The notes: generated from the letters alone by a model not told the origin. A DNA stretch of 64,000 nt from Pontibacter beigongshangensis (GCF_014332515.1 NZ_VFSD01000026.1:1-64000); one strand, 5' to 3'. Counted from the first letter of the stretch, positions 50,905 to 63,202 are shown. Numbers and translations are program-made.

Positions 50905-50940
50905 AATTATTCTAATGATTTTGGCCTTCTGGCTTTTGCT
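50905..50940 (+). repeat. F1 intergenic repeat, copy 17 (degenerate)
   Basis: AATTATTCTAATGATTTTG, GCCTTCTGGCTTTTGC. The AT-rich dyad is exact, the GC-rich dyad is eroded. Only 12 bases upstream of the deoC start codon. Confidence 0.7.
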
Positions 50941-51055
50941 ATACCTGTTCAGATGGTTGTGCCGGCTTCTCGGACTATGCAAATCAGGTAAAGGGAAAAC
51001 CAAGAGTAAAAGTAAGGGGTAAATTTCAATCCTGAAAGTTTAGGAGGTGCATTGT

Positions 51056-51102
51056 GCAGCAGGAGCAGAATGGTCAGGAGGGGTGTTTTTATTGGGATAA
51101 TT
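51056..51102 (-). repeat. F1 intergenic repeat, copy 18
   Basis: GCAGCAGGAGCAGAATGG, TCAGGAGGGGTG, TTTTTATTGGGATAATT. Full length with a few changes. Confidence 0.85.
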
Positions 51103-51197
51103 TGTGAGAAGGAAATTTAGTAGCCACAGAGGTTCAATCATCCTCAAATCAAATCTTGTATTCGAGATTTGTACTAACCCACACCACCCCAATAAAC

Positions 51198-51234
51198 AAA
51201 AAAGCCACTACACCCAAAGGCATAGTGGCTTTCT
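51198..51234 (-). terminator. intrinsic terminator of secA
   Basis: AAAGCCACTA (51201-51210) pairs with TAGTGGCTTT (51223-51232); on the minus strand it is followed by TTTTTTG. Lies 14 bases past the secA stop. Confidence 0.85.
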
Positions 51235-51247
51235 GGCAATGGATTAT

Positions 51248-54622
<3,375 letters not shown>

Positions 54623-54665
54623 TCTGTATGTGTATTTAAATGAATATCTTTGTGTGCAATATCGT

Positions 54666-54673
54666 CAAAAATA
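54666..54673 (-). promoter_or_regulatory. -7 promoter element of secA
   Basis: On the minus strand TATTTTTG matches TAnnTTTG exactly, 43 bases before the ATG. No good TTG is visible 19-20 bases upstream. Confidence 0.5.
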
Positions 54674-54894
54674 AGGTGTTTTTCTGATATATCTTACTAT
54701 CAGCACGAAAACAATACCAAATTGAGATTCTAAACGAAATCTGTCAGATTTTCCGACAGGCACTGCTGGCTATATTATTCTTTAACAGCTGGTTGAAATC
54801 ATGCTGACAATATTGGTAACAAACAGCCATGTGGCAGAAGTTCTCCAACCCCTATTTTGATTTGGAAATTTGGAGATGTGAGGATGAAACGTGT

Positions 54895-54940
54895 GCAGCA
54901 GCAGCAAAGCCTCTGGAGGGTCTTTTCCATTAGAATAATT
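54895..54940 (-). repeat. F1 intergenic repeat, copy 19
   Basis: GCAGCAGCAGCAAAGCC, TCTGGAGGGTC, TTTTCCATTAGAATAATT. Nearly the consensus. Lies in a 570-base gene-free stretch upstream of secA. Confidence 0.92.
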
Positions 54941-54944
54941 TGAT

Positions 54945-55020
54945 TTAATGTGCTAATGGTTTAATGTGCTGATATGCTAACTGGTTTATGGTTAAATGGC
55001 TTAATTGTTAAATGGTTGAT
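54945..55020 (+). repeat. F3 low-complexity TTAA/GCTAATG-type repeat
   Basis: Units such as TTAATGTGCTAATGG, TTTAATGTGCTGATATGC and GGTTAAATGGCTTAATTG in series, matching the block at 42591-42671 in the opposite orientation. It directly follows F1 copy 19. Confidence 0.65.
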
Positions 55021-55110
55021 TTGGAAATTAAGGTGCAATGATTAAAGTACTTTCCTATTGTTGTAATTCTGAGAAGAACCTGATGTGCGGGAAGGACATC
55101 ACCTTGACGC

Positions 55111-55160
55111 TATGCATACCCTGTTAATCCTTTCATCCTTAAATCCAGATTCAGACATAA
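55111..55160 (-). repeat. F2 intergenic repeat
   Basis: On the minus strand: ATGTCTGAATCTGGATTTAAG, GATGAAAGGATTAACAGGG. Lies just downstream of the acetyltransferase stop at 55196. Confidence 0.75.
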
Positions 55161-55195
55161 AGTCTAGTGTCTTGTGTCCTACATCCTGTGTCTTT

Positions 55196-55711
55196 TTACA
55201 GCAGCTTCTGAAAATCAACCACATCCTGCCAGCCCGTTGGGGTACGGAGCCATTGTTGGCGGAGGCCTATCTCGGTGAATCCTGCTTTCCGGAACAGATG
55301 CAGGCTGGCTTGGTTATCGGCTGTAACCGAACAATAGACCTGGTGAAGTTGCAGAATTTCGCTGCCATACGACTGCAGCACCTGTAGCGCCTCGGCAGCA
55401 TAGCCTTTGCCCCGCTCAGGGCCCGAAATCACAATTCCCACACCGGCCCGCTGGTGCAGCGGCTCATAATCAAACAAATCGATGGCGCCCACTGCTTTGT
55501 GGCTGTAGGTGCAGATAACGAGCCGCAGCTGCTTCACCGTAAAAATATCCAGGGCGGCATTTTCGAGGTACTGCTCCAGCACGAACCTGGAGTACGGCAT
55601 CAGGGTATTACCCACCTGCCACACACTGGTGTCGTTTTCGAGGCCGAATAAAAAATCCAGATCAACAGGCTCTAACGCCCGAAGGTAAATGTGGTCTGAC
55701 TTTAGTTGCAT
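55196..55711 (-). CDS. GNAT-family N-acetyltransferase (RimJ/RimL/SpeG-like)
   Basis: A 171-residue acetyltransferase. It starts MQLKSDHIYLRALEPVDLDFLFGLENDTSVWQVG, a RimJ/RimL/SpeG-type first block, and has GIVISGPERGKGYAAEALQVL with the acetyl-CoA loop and VTADNQASLHLFRKAGF near the end. The substrate is unknown. Its start is 25 bases past the dapF stop, so the two are probably co-transcribed. Confidence 0.9.
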   Translation of the reverse strand: MQLKSDHIYLRALEPVDLDFLFGLENDTSVWQVGNTLMPYSRFVLEQYLENAALDIFTVKQLRLVICTYSHKAVGAIDLFDYEPLHQRAGVGIVISGPERGKGYAAEALQVLQSYGSEILQLHQVYCSVTADNQASLHLFRKAGFTEIGLRQQWLRTPTGWQDVVDFQKLL

Positions 55712-55736
55712 ATTGATCTGGACCTTTTTTGGCTGT

Positions 55737-56510
55737 CTATAGTGGCGCTACGCCGGTAAATACCTGCTTCGCAGGACCTATAAGGTATATATGACGGAAA
55801 CTATCACCTTCCTGCTTAAATCTCACTTCCAAGTCACCGCCAAGCGTTTTGATCTTGATGGGTCCTTTTATGTCTCTCAGGCCTGCCACCAGTGCGCAAG
55901 CTGTTACGCCCGTACCGCAGGATAGGGTTTCGTCTTCAACGCCCCGCTCATAGGTGCGTACAAAGAACTCATTTTCTGAGAGCTGCTGCACGAAGTTCAC
56001 GTTCGTTCCGACCTTGGCAAAACGTTCGTTATAGCGGATAGCCTGCCCTTCTTTAAACACATCCAGCGCCTGCACATCGTCTACAAAACGCACATAGTGC
56101 GGCGAGCCCGTGTTCAGGTAATAGTCTTCGCCGATCTGCTCCACGCCGTTCACATCGTTCATTTTCAGGTGAATCAGGTCGCGCTCCACGCTGGCCTGGT
56201 GCTCACCGTCTGCTGCCAGAAAACAGGCCACATCCTCTATTACGCCTAAATGCCTGGCAAAACGAACCGCGCAGCGGGCACCGTTGCCACACATGGAGCC
56301 TACTCTGCCATCGGCATTGTAGTACACCATCTCGAAGTCGTAGGCCGAGTGGTCCTGCAGCAGGATCAGCCCGTCTGCCCCTACTCCCATACGCCGGTCG
56401 CAAAGGTTCTTCACCAGTTGCACATCATCTGCCGGGAAACTATGCTTGCGGTTATCGACCATTACAAAGTCGTTGCCCGTACCCTGATATTTAAAAAAGC
56501 TTACTGCCAT
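55737..56510 (-). CDS. dapF: diaminopimelate epimerase
   Basis: Converts LL- to meso-diaminopimelate for peptidoglycan and lysine synthesis. The 257-residue product has FFKYQGTGNDFVMVDNR, the first catalytic cysteine in GSMCGNGARCAVRFA and the second in ETLSCGTGVTACALVA, plus PHYVRFV. Length and catalytic residues are normal. It is divergent from the methyltransferase gene, which starts 106 bases away. Confidence 0.98.
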   Translation of the reverse strand: MAVSFFKYQGTGNDFVMVDNRKHSFPADDVQLVKNLCDRRMGVGADGLILLQDHSAYDFEMVYYNADGRVGSMCGNGARCAVRFARHLGVIEDVACFLAADGEHQASVERDLIHLKMNDVNGVEQIGEDYYLNTGSPHYVRFVDDVQALDVFKEGQAIRYNERFAKVGTNVNFVQQLSENEFFVRTYERGVEDETLSCGTGVTACALVAGLRDIKGPIKIKTLGGDLEVRFKQEGDSFRHIYLIGPAKQVFTGVAPL

Positions 56511-56616
56511 ATATCTGAAACAATTAAAACAGCTGTTGGGTGCATTTTTTCAGGTTAAAGCGAATAGTAGTACTTTTACCAAATATTGCCCACAGACAGA
56601 AATAATTTACAAAGAT

Positions 56617-57501
56617 ATGTATTCCTTTTTAACATCCGAAAACTGGCCCGATTACGAATTAGTGGATTCGGGAAATTTTGAGAAGCTGGAGCGCTTTGGC
56701 AGCTACTATGTGGCACGCCCGGAGCCACAGGCCATCTGGGACAAGCACCTGCCCGAGCAGGAGTGGCAGCGCCTGGCCCAGGCTGTATTTAAGCGTGACA
56801 AAGGCAGCTCCGAGAAGGGCAAGTGGCAGCTGAAGAAAGGAATGCCGGAGCAATGGCACATCAACTACCAGTACAAAGACATGCAGCTGCGCTTCCGGCT
56901 GGGGCTCTCCTCGTTTAAACACGTGGGGCTGTTTCCGGAGCAGGACGCTAACTGGCAGTTTATCTACGACACCACCCGCAACCTGCAGACCAAGCCGCCC
57001 AAGGTGCTGAACATGTTTGCCTACACCGGGGCAGCCTCGCTGGCCGCCAAAGCTGCCGGAGCCGACATTACGCACCTCGACTCTATAAAGCAGGTTAACT
57101 TCTGGGCCCGCGACAACATGGAAGCCAGTAACCTCGACAACATCCGCTGGATTGTGGAAGACGCCATGAAGTTTGCCCGCCGCGAAGTGAAGCGCGGCAA
57201 CACCTACAACGGCATTATCCTGGACCCGCCCGCCTATGGCCGTGGCCCGAATGGGGAAAAGTGGCAGCTGGAAGACGAGCTGAACGAACTCATAAAGCTC
57301 TGCCACCAGATGCTTGATAAAACAGACTATTTCCTGCTGATAAACCTCTACTCACTCGGCTTCTCGGCCCTGATCCTGGAGAACCTGATGCACCAGACGT
57401 TTGGAGAGCAGATTAAAAACGAAGAGCTGGGCGAAATTTACCTGCAGGACAAAGGCGATCGGAAGCTGCCGCTGGGGACTTTCTTCCGGTTTAAATCCTG
57501 A
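56617..57501 (+). CDS. class I SAM-dependent methyltransferase (RlmI/RlmL-catalytic-domain-like)
   Basis: A 294-residue methyltransferase. The SAM-binding motif is VLNMFAYTGAASLAAKAAGAD (about 128-148), followed by VNFWARDNMEAS and IILDPPAYGRGPNGEKWQLEDELNEL, the DPPxYGRG motif of the RlmI/YwbD group, which acts on rRNA cytidine or guanine. It lacks the PUA domain of RlmI, so the target is uncertain. The ATG at 56617 (product beginning MYSFLTSENWPDYELVDSG) is preferred over an in-frame start at 56536. Confidence 0.9.
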   Translation: MYSFLTSENWPDYELVDSGNFEKLERFGSYYVARPEPQAIWDKHLPEQEWQRLAQAVFKRDKGSSEKGKWQLKKGMPEQWHINYQYKDMQLRFRLGLSSFKHVGLFPEQDANWQFIYDTTRNLQTKPPKVLNMFAYTGAASLAAKAAGADITHLDSIKQVNFWARDNMEASNLDNIRWIVEDAMKFARREVKRGNTYNGIILDPPAYGRGPNGEKWQLEDELNELIKLCHQMLDKTDYFLLINLYSLGFSALILENLMHQTFGEQIKNEELGEIYLQDKGDRKLPLGTFFRFKS

Positions 57502-57581
57502 ATTAGATGTAGATGATAGATATTAGATTTTAGCCTTTCTTTATTCTCTCATTCATTCAACCACTCATTCTATCATTGCAA

Positions 57582-58523
57582 ATGACCAACCGAATCGCGC
57601 TCATCGACATGGGCACCAACACCTTTCACCTGCAGATAACTGAGTTGGGGGCAGATGGCGCGCTGCAGGACCTCGTGAAAACGAAACTGCCCGTGCGCCT
57701 GGGTCAGGGTGGCATCAGCAGCGGAGCCATTGCCCCTGCTGCGTATGCACGCGCCTTAGATACCTTAAAAGATTTCAGGAGGCAGATTGATGCGCACCAG
57801 GTGCGTGTGGTACGGGCCATGGCCACCAGCATGGTGCGTAACGCTGCCAACGGCGAAGCTTTTGTGCAGGACATCCTGCAGCAGACCGGCATTCAGGTAG
57901 AGGTGATAGATGGCGACAGGGAGGCAGAACTGATTTACTATGGTGTAAGATCGGCTGGCGTATTAGATGAAGCGACCTCACTCATTATAGACATTGGCGG
58001 TGGCAGTGTGGAGTTTATTCTATGCAATGAGCAGGAGATTTTCTGGAAAAAGAGCTTTGAAATCGGGGCGCAGCGCCTCATGGACCAGTTCTTCCGGCAA
58101 GACCCAATTTCGGCAAATAGTATAGCAGCAGAGAAGGCTTTTCTGCAGGAAAAACTGCGGCCACTCTCTGAGGCCATCGCTATACACCAGCCCGCGGTGT
58201 TAGTCGGCTCTTCCGGCACCTTCGACACCCTTTGCGATATCGATGCCTTCCGGCAGAGCAACTTTTCCCGCCAGGAGGCCTCTCCCCCACCCGCCACTTT
58301 GTTGACGCGGCAGGCATTTTACGAAATCTACCACGAACTCCTGACCAAAAACCACGACGAACGACTCGCGATTCCGGGCATGCTGGAGATGCGGGTGGAC
58401 ATGATTGTGCTGGCAAGCATTGTCGTTGATTTTGTGCTGCAGCAGTATCAGCTACAGGAAATCCGTGTTTCGGCCTACGCACTAAAGGAAGGAGTGCTGC
58501 AGCAACTGCTAAAAGAGCTTTAG
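57582..58523 (+). CDS. Ppx/GppA-family phosphatase
   Basis: A 313-residue exopolyphosphatase or guanosine pentaphosphate phosphatase of the short type, with ASKHA-fold motifs IDMGTNTFHLQI (phosphate 1), ATSMVRNAANGE, SLIIDIGGGSVEFIL (phosphate 2) and VGSSGTFDTL. It hydrolyses polyphosphate or pppGpp, so it may tie into phosphate status. The C-terminal HD-type domain of long Ppx proteins is absent. The last nine or so codons (VLQQLLKEL) and the stop lie within F1 copy 20, so the repeat has supplied the 3' end. The ATG at 57582 is chosen over a TTG six bases upstream. Confidence 0.93.
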   Translation: MTNRIALIDMGTNTFHLQITELGADGALQDLVKTKLPVRLGQGGISSGAIAPAAYARALDTLKDFRRQIDAHQVRVVRAMATSMVRNAANGEAFVQDILQQTGIQVEVIDGDREAELIYYGVRSAGVLDEATSLIIDIGGGSVEFILCNEQEIFWKKSFEIGAQRLMDQFFRQDPISANSIAAEKAFLQEKLRPLSEAIAIHQPAVLVGSSGTFDTLCDIDAFRQSNFSRQEASPPPATLLTRQAFYEIYHELLTKNHDERLAIPGMLEMRVDMIVLASIVVDFVLQQYQLQEIRVSAYALKEGVLQQLLKEL

Positions 58524-58548
58524 GAGGGCGTTTTTGATTGGAATAATT
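58495..58548 (-). repeat. F1 intergenic repeat, copy 20, overlapping the 3' end of the Ppx/GppA gene
   Basis: Reading CTGCAGCAACTGCTAAAAG, AGCTTTAGGAGGGC, then TTTTTGATTGGAATAATT. The TAG at 58521-58523 within AGCTTTAGGAGG is the phosphatase stop codon. F2 joins it at the right. Left part of composite B. Confidence 0.85.
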
Positions 58549-58612
58549 GGCTGAATCTTTATAGGGCCCCTGCCCCAAGAATTGGCCAGAATGCTGGAAG
58601 TTTCAGAACCAC
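58549..58612 (+). repeat. F2 intergenic repeat (composite B, left arm)
   Basis: GGCTGAATCTTTATAGGGCC, CCTGCCCCAAGAATTGGCC, AGAATGCTGG. Shares TCTTTA-TAGGG-CCCT-GCC with the copy at 26295. Confidence 0.75.
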
Positions 58613-58651
58613 AAAAAATTTAAAATACTCCTGCTTATCCTGCTGTCAGCA

Positions 58652-58686
58652 AATTATTTAAATAAAAACAGCCTCTAAAAGCTCCC
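58652..58686 (+). repeat. F1 intergenic repeat, copy 21 (composite B)
   Basis: AATTATTTAAATAAAAACAG, CCTCTAAAAGC. The GC dyad is eroded; a tail GATGCCGCTGC follows near 58700. Same relative position as copy 15 in composite A. Confidence 0.82.
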
Positions 58687-58726
58687 TATACTCCTGGTGA
58701 TGCCGCTGCACAACCAGCATATTATG

Positions 58727-58767
58727 CTGCACATTCTAAAATTCTGTAAATTTTGATTCAGACAATT
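58727..58767 (-). repeat. F2 intergenic repeat (composite B, right arm)
   Basis: On the minus strand: TTGTCTGAATCAAAATTTAC, AGAATTTTAGAATGTGC. Matches the right arm of composite A (42510-42541). Confidence 0.75.
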
Positions 58768-58769
58768 TT

Positions 58770-58816
58770 GAATGAATGGATGAGTGAAGAAAGAATATTC
58801 ACTCATCCATTCATTC
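58770..58816. terminator. 19-bp perfect hairpin, probable terminator of the TPR gene
   Basis: GAATGAATGGATGAGTGAA (58770-58788) pairs perfectly with 58798-58816, loop of nine bases. It lies 14 bases past the stop at 58830 on the minus strand, but no strong T run follows, so it may be a 3'-end stabiliser. Confidence 0.55.
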
Positions 58817-58829
58817 TCTCATTCAAAAA

Positions 58830-61205
58830 TTAACTCTTCCCCAGCCGCTTCCGCTCCTTTTCGTAGGACTTGGCCAGTTGCTTCAGCTTTTTGTGGTTCA
58901 GGGTATGCTGTGCGGCTGTCAGTTTGGGATTTTCCTGCACGCCCAGCTGCACATCCTTCTGCGCCAGCTGCAGGCCAAGCTGCTGCTGCAGTTTTTTGGT
59001 CTTGCCTGTACCGTAGCCTTTGTCCAGAAGGGTTGTCAGCAACTGAATGGCAATGGCTTCATCTCCCCTTGAAGCGAAGTAATTGGCAACGGTAGCTGTA
59101 AAAGGCTGTTTTGTATTGTTTCTGGCGAAGTTATAAAGCGAGATGTGGTTCAGGCCAAATCGGTTGATCTCATGGCCCAGGTAGTACTTCTCTGCCTCGT
59201 TATAACGCTGAATGGCTTCGGTGTACCTGCTGCTGCCTACAAAGCGGTTGATATCGTCGAGCATGTGCTGGTAAGTGACCGCAGCAGCAATCTCCTCACG
59301 GCCATAGGTGGCTGTAAAGGTGGGAATGCTGCAGGTAGCGTTTCTTTCTGCCACGCTGATGGCAGCCGCATAAGCCTGATCAGCGGCCAGGTACTTTTTC
59401 TCCCGAACCAGTTCTTTGGCCTGCTGTAAGTGCCCATCGTAAGCTGCCTGGTTGTTTAAGCATTCTTGTGTAGAAATGCGGTCGCGTAGCTGGTTGTACT
59501 TGCTCTGCACCTCTGTATCGTGCTCCAACGCATAGCGCGATTGCATGGCAACGGCTGCTGAAGCCATGGCGCGGGCATCGCTGAGCCGGTTGTTCATGGC
59601 TTGCTCATAACCTTGGCTCAGGTTGGCCAGCAACACGGGCTTTGCCGCCCGCTGCGCCAGTTGCCCCAGTTCCGGCACCCGCTGAAAGCCATAGCTTCGT
59701 TCCATTTCCAAGGCCGCCTCAAACTGGCTGAGGGCGGTGCCGTAATTACGCTCGCTGAGGTACATCTTACCTTTGTCGATGTACTGCACATAGTACTGGT
59801 ATTTCACCTGACTCATCAGTTGTGGTGCCTCCTGGGCCTCGTGCAGCACAAAATCGTGTTGCTTCTGGAAGGCCAGCGCTTCTCCGGCCACACGCTCTGC
59901 ACCGGTTAAGTTATTAGTGGCCAGCAGTCGTTTGCCTTCGTCTATTATGCTTCTGTAGGCACCGTACACGGCCCGCCCTTCGCCATCGTTTAGTGCAGGC
60001 AGGTTGCAGCGCAGGCCCCCGATGGTACTGCACATGGCGCGGGCCTCGCCAAAGGCAGCCATGGCATGGTGGTAGTCGCCGCGGCTGGTGAGTTGGTTGC
60101 CTTCGTTTATGTAAGTGCTGTAGATATCGTGGGCAAGGCCGAGCGCGAGTTGCTGTGTCTGCGGGTCTATGCGCATCTGCGTCAGCAGGTCTCTGGTTCT
60201 GGAAGTGGCTTCGCTGATGTAGCCGTTCATAAAATCGATGCGGGCCAGTTCCAGGTGTGAAGGCGCAAAGTTGCGGTTCACCTCCACCGACTTCAGAAAA
60301 TATTCCTGCGCTGCTCGCCTGTTGCCGCCCGCCAGCAGGCTCGCTCCCCGGTTATAGAATTGCTGATCGAGGGTAGAAATGGCGAAGGTGATGGCTTTTC
60401 GTCGCTCCTGTAGTTGCTGCTCCAGTTGGTTCAGGCGGGTGCTCAGGCCTTGCGGGTCGGTCTTTTTCAGGTTAAGTCTTTTGTGGAACGGAGCCGCTCT
60501 CAGGTTGGCAAACTGGTCTTCCATTTCCCGCAGGTTGCGGTCGTGCTGCATAATCCGGTCCACATCGTTTGGCTGAATGCGACTTACATTTTGCAGTGCT
60601 GTATTTATGGTGAGGTCCGCGGCATAGTAATCCCGGATCAGGTTCAGGTGCTCCTGCACACGGTTCAGGCTGGTGCCGGTGTATTGCAGCTCCTTTTCTT
60701 CCACCACCAGCCTGTATCTGGCACCTGCTGTCGTGTCGGGCACGGTAACGTCCAGCAGCACAAGCTCTGCTTTGCCCCAAGTCACTGTCTCGGTATAGGT
60801 TTTCAGCACCTGCTGCCCCTGCAGAAGCTTTATTTTGTAAGTAAGCCGCTCGGGGTACAGCACCTCGCCAATATCAAAGCCTTTGTAAAGCACATCTCCT
60901 GTTACCGAGAACTTATGGAGCATCACCTTTAGCTGTAGCTTGTCGCCCAGGTCGGCAATGCGGGCCTGCTGACTGAAACGCACCACAAACTCAGGCACAC
61001 GGTTTGGCCTGCCGCCACGCTGGGTAGCCATGTTGCCCTGAAGCAGATTAATAATGCTGTTGATATTGTTCTGGCTGGGAGTGCCGCTGGTTCCTTTTTT
61101 TATGAGATAGGCTTCTGGCAGTGTTTCCTCAAATGCCAGCTTGGTCTGTGCCTGCAGCAGCGCCGCAGTCAGCAGTAGCCAGGTCAGGAGTAGCGTTTGT
61201 TTCAT
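58830..61205 (-). CDS. large exported TPR-type repeat protein, unknown function
   Basis: A 791-residue exported protein with a signal peptide (MKQTLLLTWLLLTAALLQAQ). Residues about 30-190 form a beta-rich region (VPEFVVRFSQQARIADLGDKLQLKVMLHKFSV), then about 290-760 is helical with TPR-like units (RGASLLAGGNRRAAQEYFLKSVEVNRNFAPSHLELARIDF, TALSQFEAALEMERSYGFQR, YLAADQAYAAAISVAERNA, RYTEAIQRYNEAEKYYLG). Probably a periplasmic or surface scaffold; no catalytic motif is seen. It is monocistronic, divergent from the Ldh-family gene. Confidence 0.78.
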   Translation of the reverse strand: MKQTLLLTWLLLTAALLQAQTKLAFEETLPEAYLIKKGTSGTPSQNNINSIINLLQGNMATQRGGRPNRVPEFVVRFSQQARIADLGDKLQLKVMLHKFSVTGDVLYKGFDIGEVLYPERLTYKIKLLQGQQVLKTYTETVTWGKAELVLLDVTVPDTTAGARYRLVVEEKELQYTGTSLNRVQEHLNLIRDYYAADLTINTALQNVSRIQPNDVDRIMQHDRNLREMEDQFANLRAAPFHKRLNLKKTDPQGLSTRLNQLEQQLQERRKAITFAISTLDQQFYNRGASLLAGGNRRAAQEYFLKSVEVNRNFAPSHLELARIDFMNGYISEATSRTRDLLTQMRIDPQTQQLALGLAHDIYSTYINEGNQLTSRGDYHHAMAAFGEARAMCSTIGGLRCNLPALNDGEGRAVYGAYRSIIDEGKRLLATNNLTGAERVAGEALAFQKQHDFVLHEAQEAPQLMSQVKYQYYVQYIDKGKMYLSERNYGTALSQFEAALEMERSYGFQRVPELGQLAQRAAKPVLLANLSQGYEQAMNNRLSDARAMASAAVAMQSRYALEHDTEVQSKYNQLRDRISTQECLNNQAAYDGHLQQAKELVREKKYLAADQAYAAAISVAERNATCSIPTFTATYGREEIAAAVTYQHMLDDINRFVGSSRYTEAIQRYNEAEKYYLGHEINRFGLNHISLYNFARNNTKQPFTATVANYFASRGDEAIAIQLLTTLLDKGYGTGKTKKLQQQLGLQLAQKDVQLGVQENPKLTAAQHTLNHKKLKQLAKSYEKERKRLGKS

Positions 61206-61263
61206 GGTGGTAGACGTTAATCAACTATATACAATTTACTTAAATATTATGGTAAAAAGGAGA

Positions 61264-61300
61264 AATTATTCGAATGAAAAAGCCCCTCCAGAGACTCCTC
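61264..61300 (+). repeat. F1 intergenic repeat, copy 22
   Basis: AATTATTCGAATGAAAAAG, CCCCTCCAGAGACTCC. Both dyads intact. Lies in the divergent region between the TPR and Ldh genes. Confidence 0.92.
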
Positions 61301-61528
61301 ATGCCACCTCTTCGCGTGTTGCTTTTAACAGGATTTATTGGCACTTACACAACTAGGATAGACAAAATCTGTTCCACAGTATTATCAGAAGCCGAAAGTA
61401 TAGAAAAAAGCAGATTCTTTTAGAGGAACAGGCAATTTCTGTCGACCAAACCGAAGATATGGCTGCTCCTGCAGGATAGGTGTAAATAATTCTTAATTTG
61501 CGATCTGAAATGCACCGAACCATACGCT

Positions 61529-62596
61529 ATGTTCTCATACCGACAATTATTCGATTTTACCCAGGAAATATTTACACGGATGGGTTGCCCCCCGGAAGAT
61601 GCCAAGCTGGCCACGGAAGTACTTTTAGAAGCCGATCTGCGAGGTGTGGACTCGCATGGCGTGGCCCGGCTTAGCGGTTACGTACGGCTGTGGGAGGCGG
61701 GCCGCATCAACGTAAAGCCAGACATCCGGATTGTGCACGAAACCCCCAGCACCGCCACCGTAGACGGTGACGCAGGACTAGGGCTGGTGGTGGCGCCGCG
61801 CGCCATGGACATCGCCATTGCCAAAGCAGATAAGGTGGGTACGGGCTGGGTGTCGGTACGGAACTCGAACCACTACGGCATCGCCGGTTACCATGCCATG
61901 CAGGCCCTTGCCCACGACATGATCGGCATCTCCATGACGAATGCCTCGCCGCTGGTGGCCCCTACTTTCTCTACGGAGCGCATGCTGGGCACCAACCCCA
62001 TTGCCGTGGCCATACCAACTCAGCAACAACCGCCCTTTGTAGCCGACCTGGCCACAGCGGCCGCTGCCAATGGCAAGCTGGAAATTCTTCAACGCAAAGA
62101 AAAGAAAGCCCCTACCGGCTGGATTCAGACAAGCACCGGCGAAGGCACCCGGGATGCACATGCCCTGAAAGAAGGGGGCGCTCTGCTGCCTCTTGGCAGC
62201 GACAGGGTACATGGCAGTCACAAAGGCTATGCCCTCTCGTCGGTGGTCGATATTTTCTCGGCCGTGCTGTCAGGGGCTAACTACGGGCCGTGGGTGCCGC
62301 CTTTCGTAAGCTTCCTGCCGGTGGCCGATAACCTGGTGGGGTTGGGAATCGGGCATTTCATGGGTGCCATGCGGATAGACGCATTCCGCCCTGCAACTGA
62401 GTTCAAGGAGCACATGGACAACTGGATCACCACTTTCCGAAACGCGAAAGTAAAGAAGGGCCAGAAAGCCGTGCTGATCCCCGGAGACCCGGAACGCGAA
62501 ATAACCGCTATCCGGCTTAAGAAAGGTATTCCGCTGTTGGGGCCTGTGAAGCAGGACCTGGAAGAGCTTGGTAAACGATTTGGTGTGCAGCTTTAG
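61529..62596 (+). CDS. Ldh/YbiC-family malate/L-lactate dehydrogenase-like oxidoreductase
   Basis: A 355-residue NAD(P)-dependent enzyme of the archaeal-type malate/lactate dehydrogenase family, unrelated to classical LDH. Landmarks are ADLRGVDSHGVARLSGY, VSVRNSNHYGIAGYHAMQAL, NPIAVAIPTQQQPPFVADLATAA and SHKGYALSSVVDIFSAVLSGANYGPWVPP. Such enzymes oxidise malate, sulfolactate, ureidoglycolate or similar hydroxy acids; the substrate is not determined here. It may be co-transcribed with the small membrane protein nine bases downstream. Confidence 0.92.
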   Translation: MFSYRQLFDFTQEIFTRMGCPPEDAKLATEVLLEADLRGVDSHGVARLSGYVRLWEAGRINVKPDIRIVHETPSTATVDGDAGLGLVVAPRAMDIAIAKADKVGTGWVSVRNSNHYGIAGYHAMQALAHDMIGISMTNASPLVAPTFSTERMLGTNPIAVAIPTQQQPPFVADLATAAAANGKLEILQRKEKKAPTGWIQTSTGEGTRDAHALKEGGALLPLGSDRVHGSHKGYALSSVVDIFSAVLSGANYGPWVPPFVSFLPVADNLVGLGIGHFMGAMRIDAFRPATEFKEHMDNWITTFRNAKVKKGQKAVLIPGDPEREITAIRLKKGIPLLGPVKQDLEELGKRFGVQL

Positions 62597-62605
62597 GCTG
62601 AGCTG

Positions 62606-62941
62606 ATGGCAACTGGCTCCATAGGCAGGATGCTGACCCGGCTCGGGCTCAGCTCGAACAACCGCAGTATTTTTGTGCTCCTGCTGGTCTGGCTACTGCA
62701 TGTGGTCTGGCTGGGCATTAACTACTTCTGGCGCATCGCCTCATTGCAAGTGCTGGTGGGGGTACAAATCCTGCTGCTGGCTTATGCGACCTTGGCCGTA
62801 GGAGCCTATATTTACTGGGGCGTGAAACAAGTGCGCGAGCAGGACGCCCCCTATGCGAGTGTGTTGGTAGGCGTGATTGTAGCCCTCACACTGCTCTACC
62901 TGAACATTAACCTGCTGCAGTATGTGCTGAAGCTGTTTTAA
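62606..62941 (+). CDS. small integral membrane protein, unknown
   Basis: A 111-residue product with three hydrophobic helices: about 22-40 (SIFVLLLVWLLHVVWLGINYF), 46-68 (LQVLVGVQILLLAYATLAVG) and 84-108 (ASVLVGVIVALTLLYLNINLLQ). No known family is recognised. It lies nine bases after the Ldh-family gene, so it is probably in the same transcript and could be a membrane partner. Followed by two F1 repeats. Confidence 0.72.
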   Translation: MATGSIGRMLTRLGLSSNNRSIFVLLLVWLLHVVWLGINYFWRIASLQVLVGVQILLLAYATLAVGAYIYWGVKQVREQDAPYASVLVGVIVALTLLYLNINLLQYVLKLF

Positions 62942-62988
62942 GTTAGAGAGATAGGTTAGAAAGTCAGGAAGCTGGAACCCGTAAGGAG

Positions 62989-63034
62989 GTGCAGCAGCAG
63001 AAAGCTCCGGAGGGGCTTTTTGATTGGAATATTT
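62989..63034 (-). repeat. F1 intergenic repeat, copy 23
   Basis: GTGCAGCAGCAGAAAGC, TCCGGAGGGG, CTTTTTGATTGGAATATTT. Almost the same text as copy 14. Confidence 0.92.
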
Positions 63035-63162
63035 GGCTGATGTGCTAATGCTCAAATTTGAACATGAATCTACTGCTGTATGGAGTTTCCGGCTGCGCAT
63101 ATTTTATGAAAGGTGCTCTCCGAGGATCGTTGCTTAAGTATGGCAGAGCAAAGGGAATCAAA

Positions 63163-63202
63163 GCAGCAGCGCCTCTGGAGGGCCGATTTCATTAGAATAA
63201 TT
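63163..63202 (-). repeat. F1 intergenic repeat, copy 24
   Basis: GCAGCAGCGCCTCTGGAGG, GCCGATTTCATTAGAATAATT. Close to consensus. The 370-base region with copies 23 and 24 otherwise shows only a weak promoter-like TAACTTTA at 63252. Confidence 0.92.
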
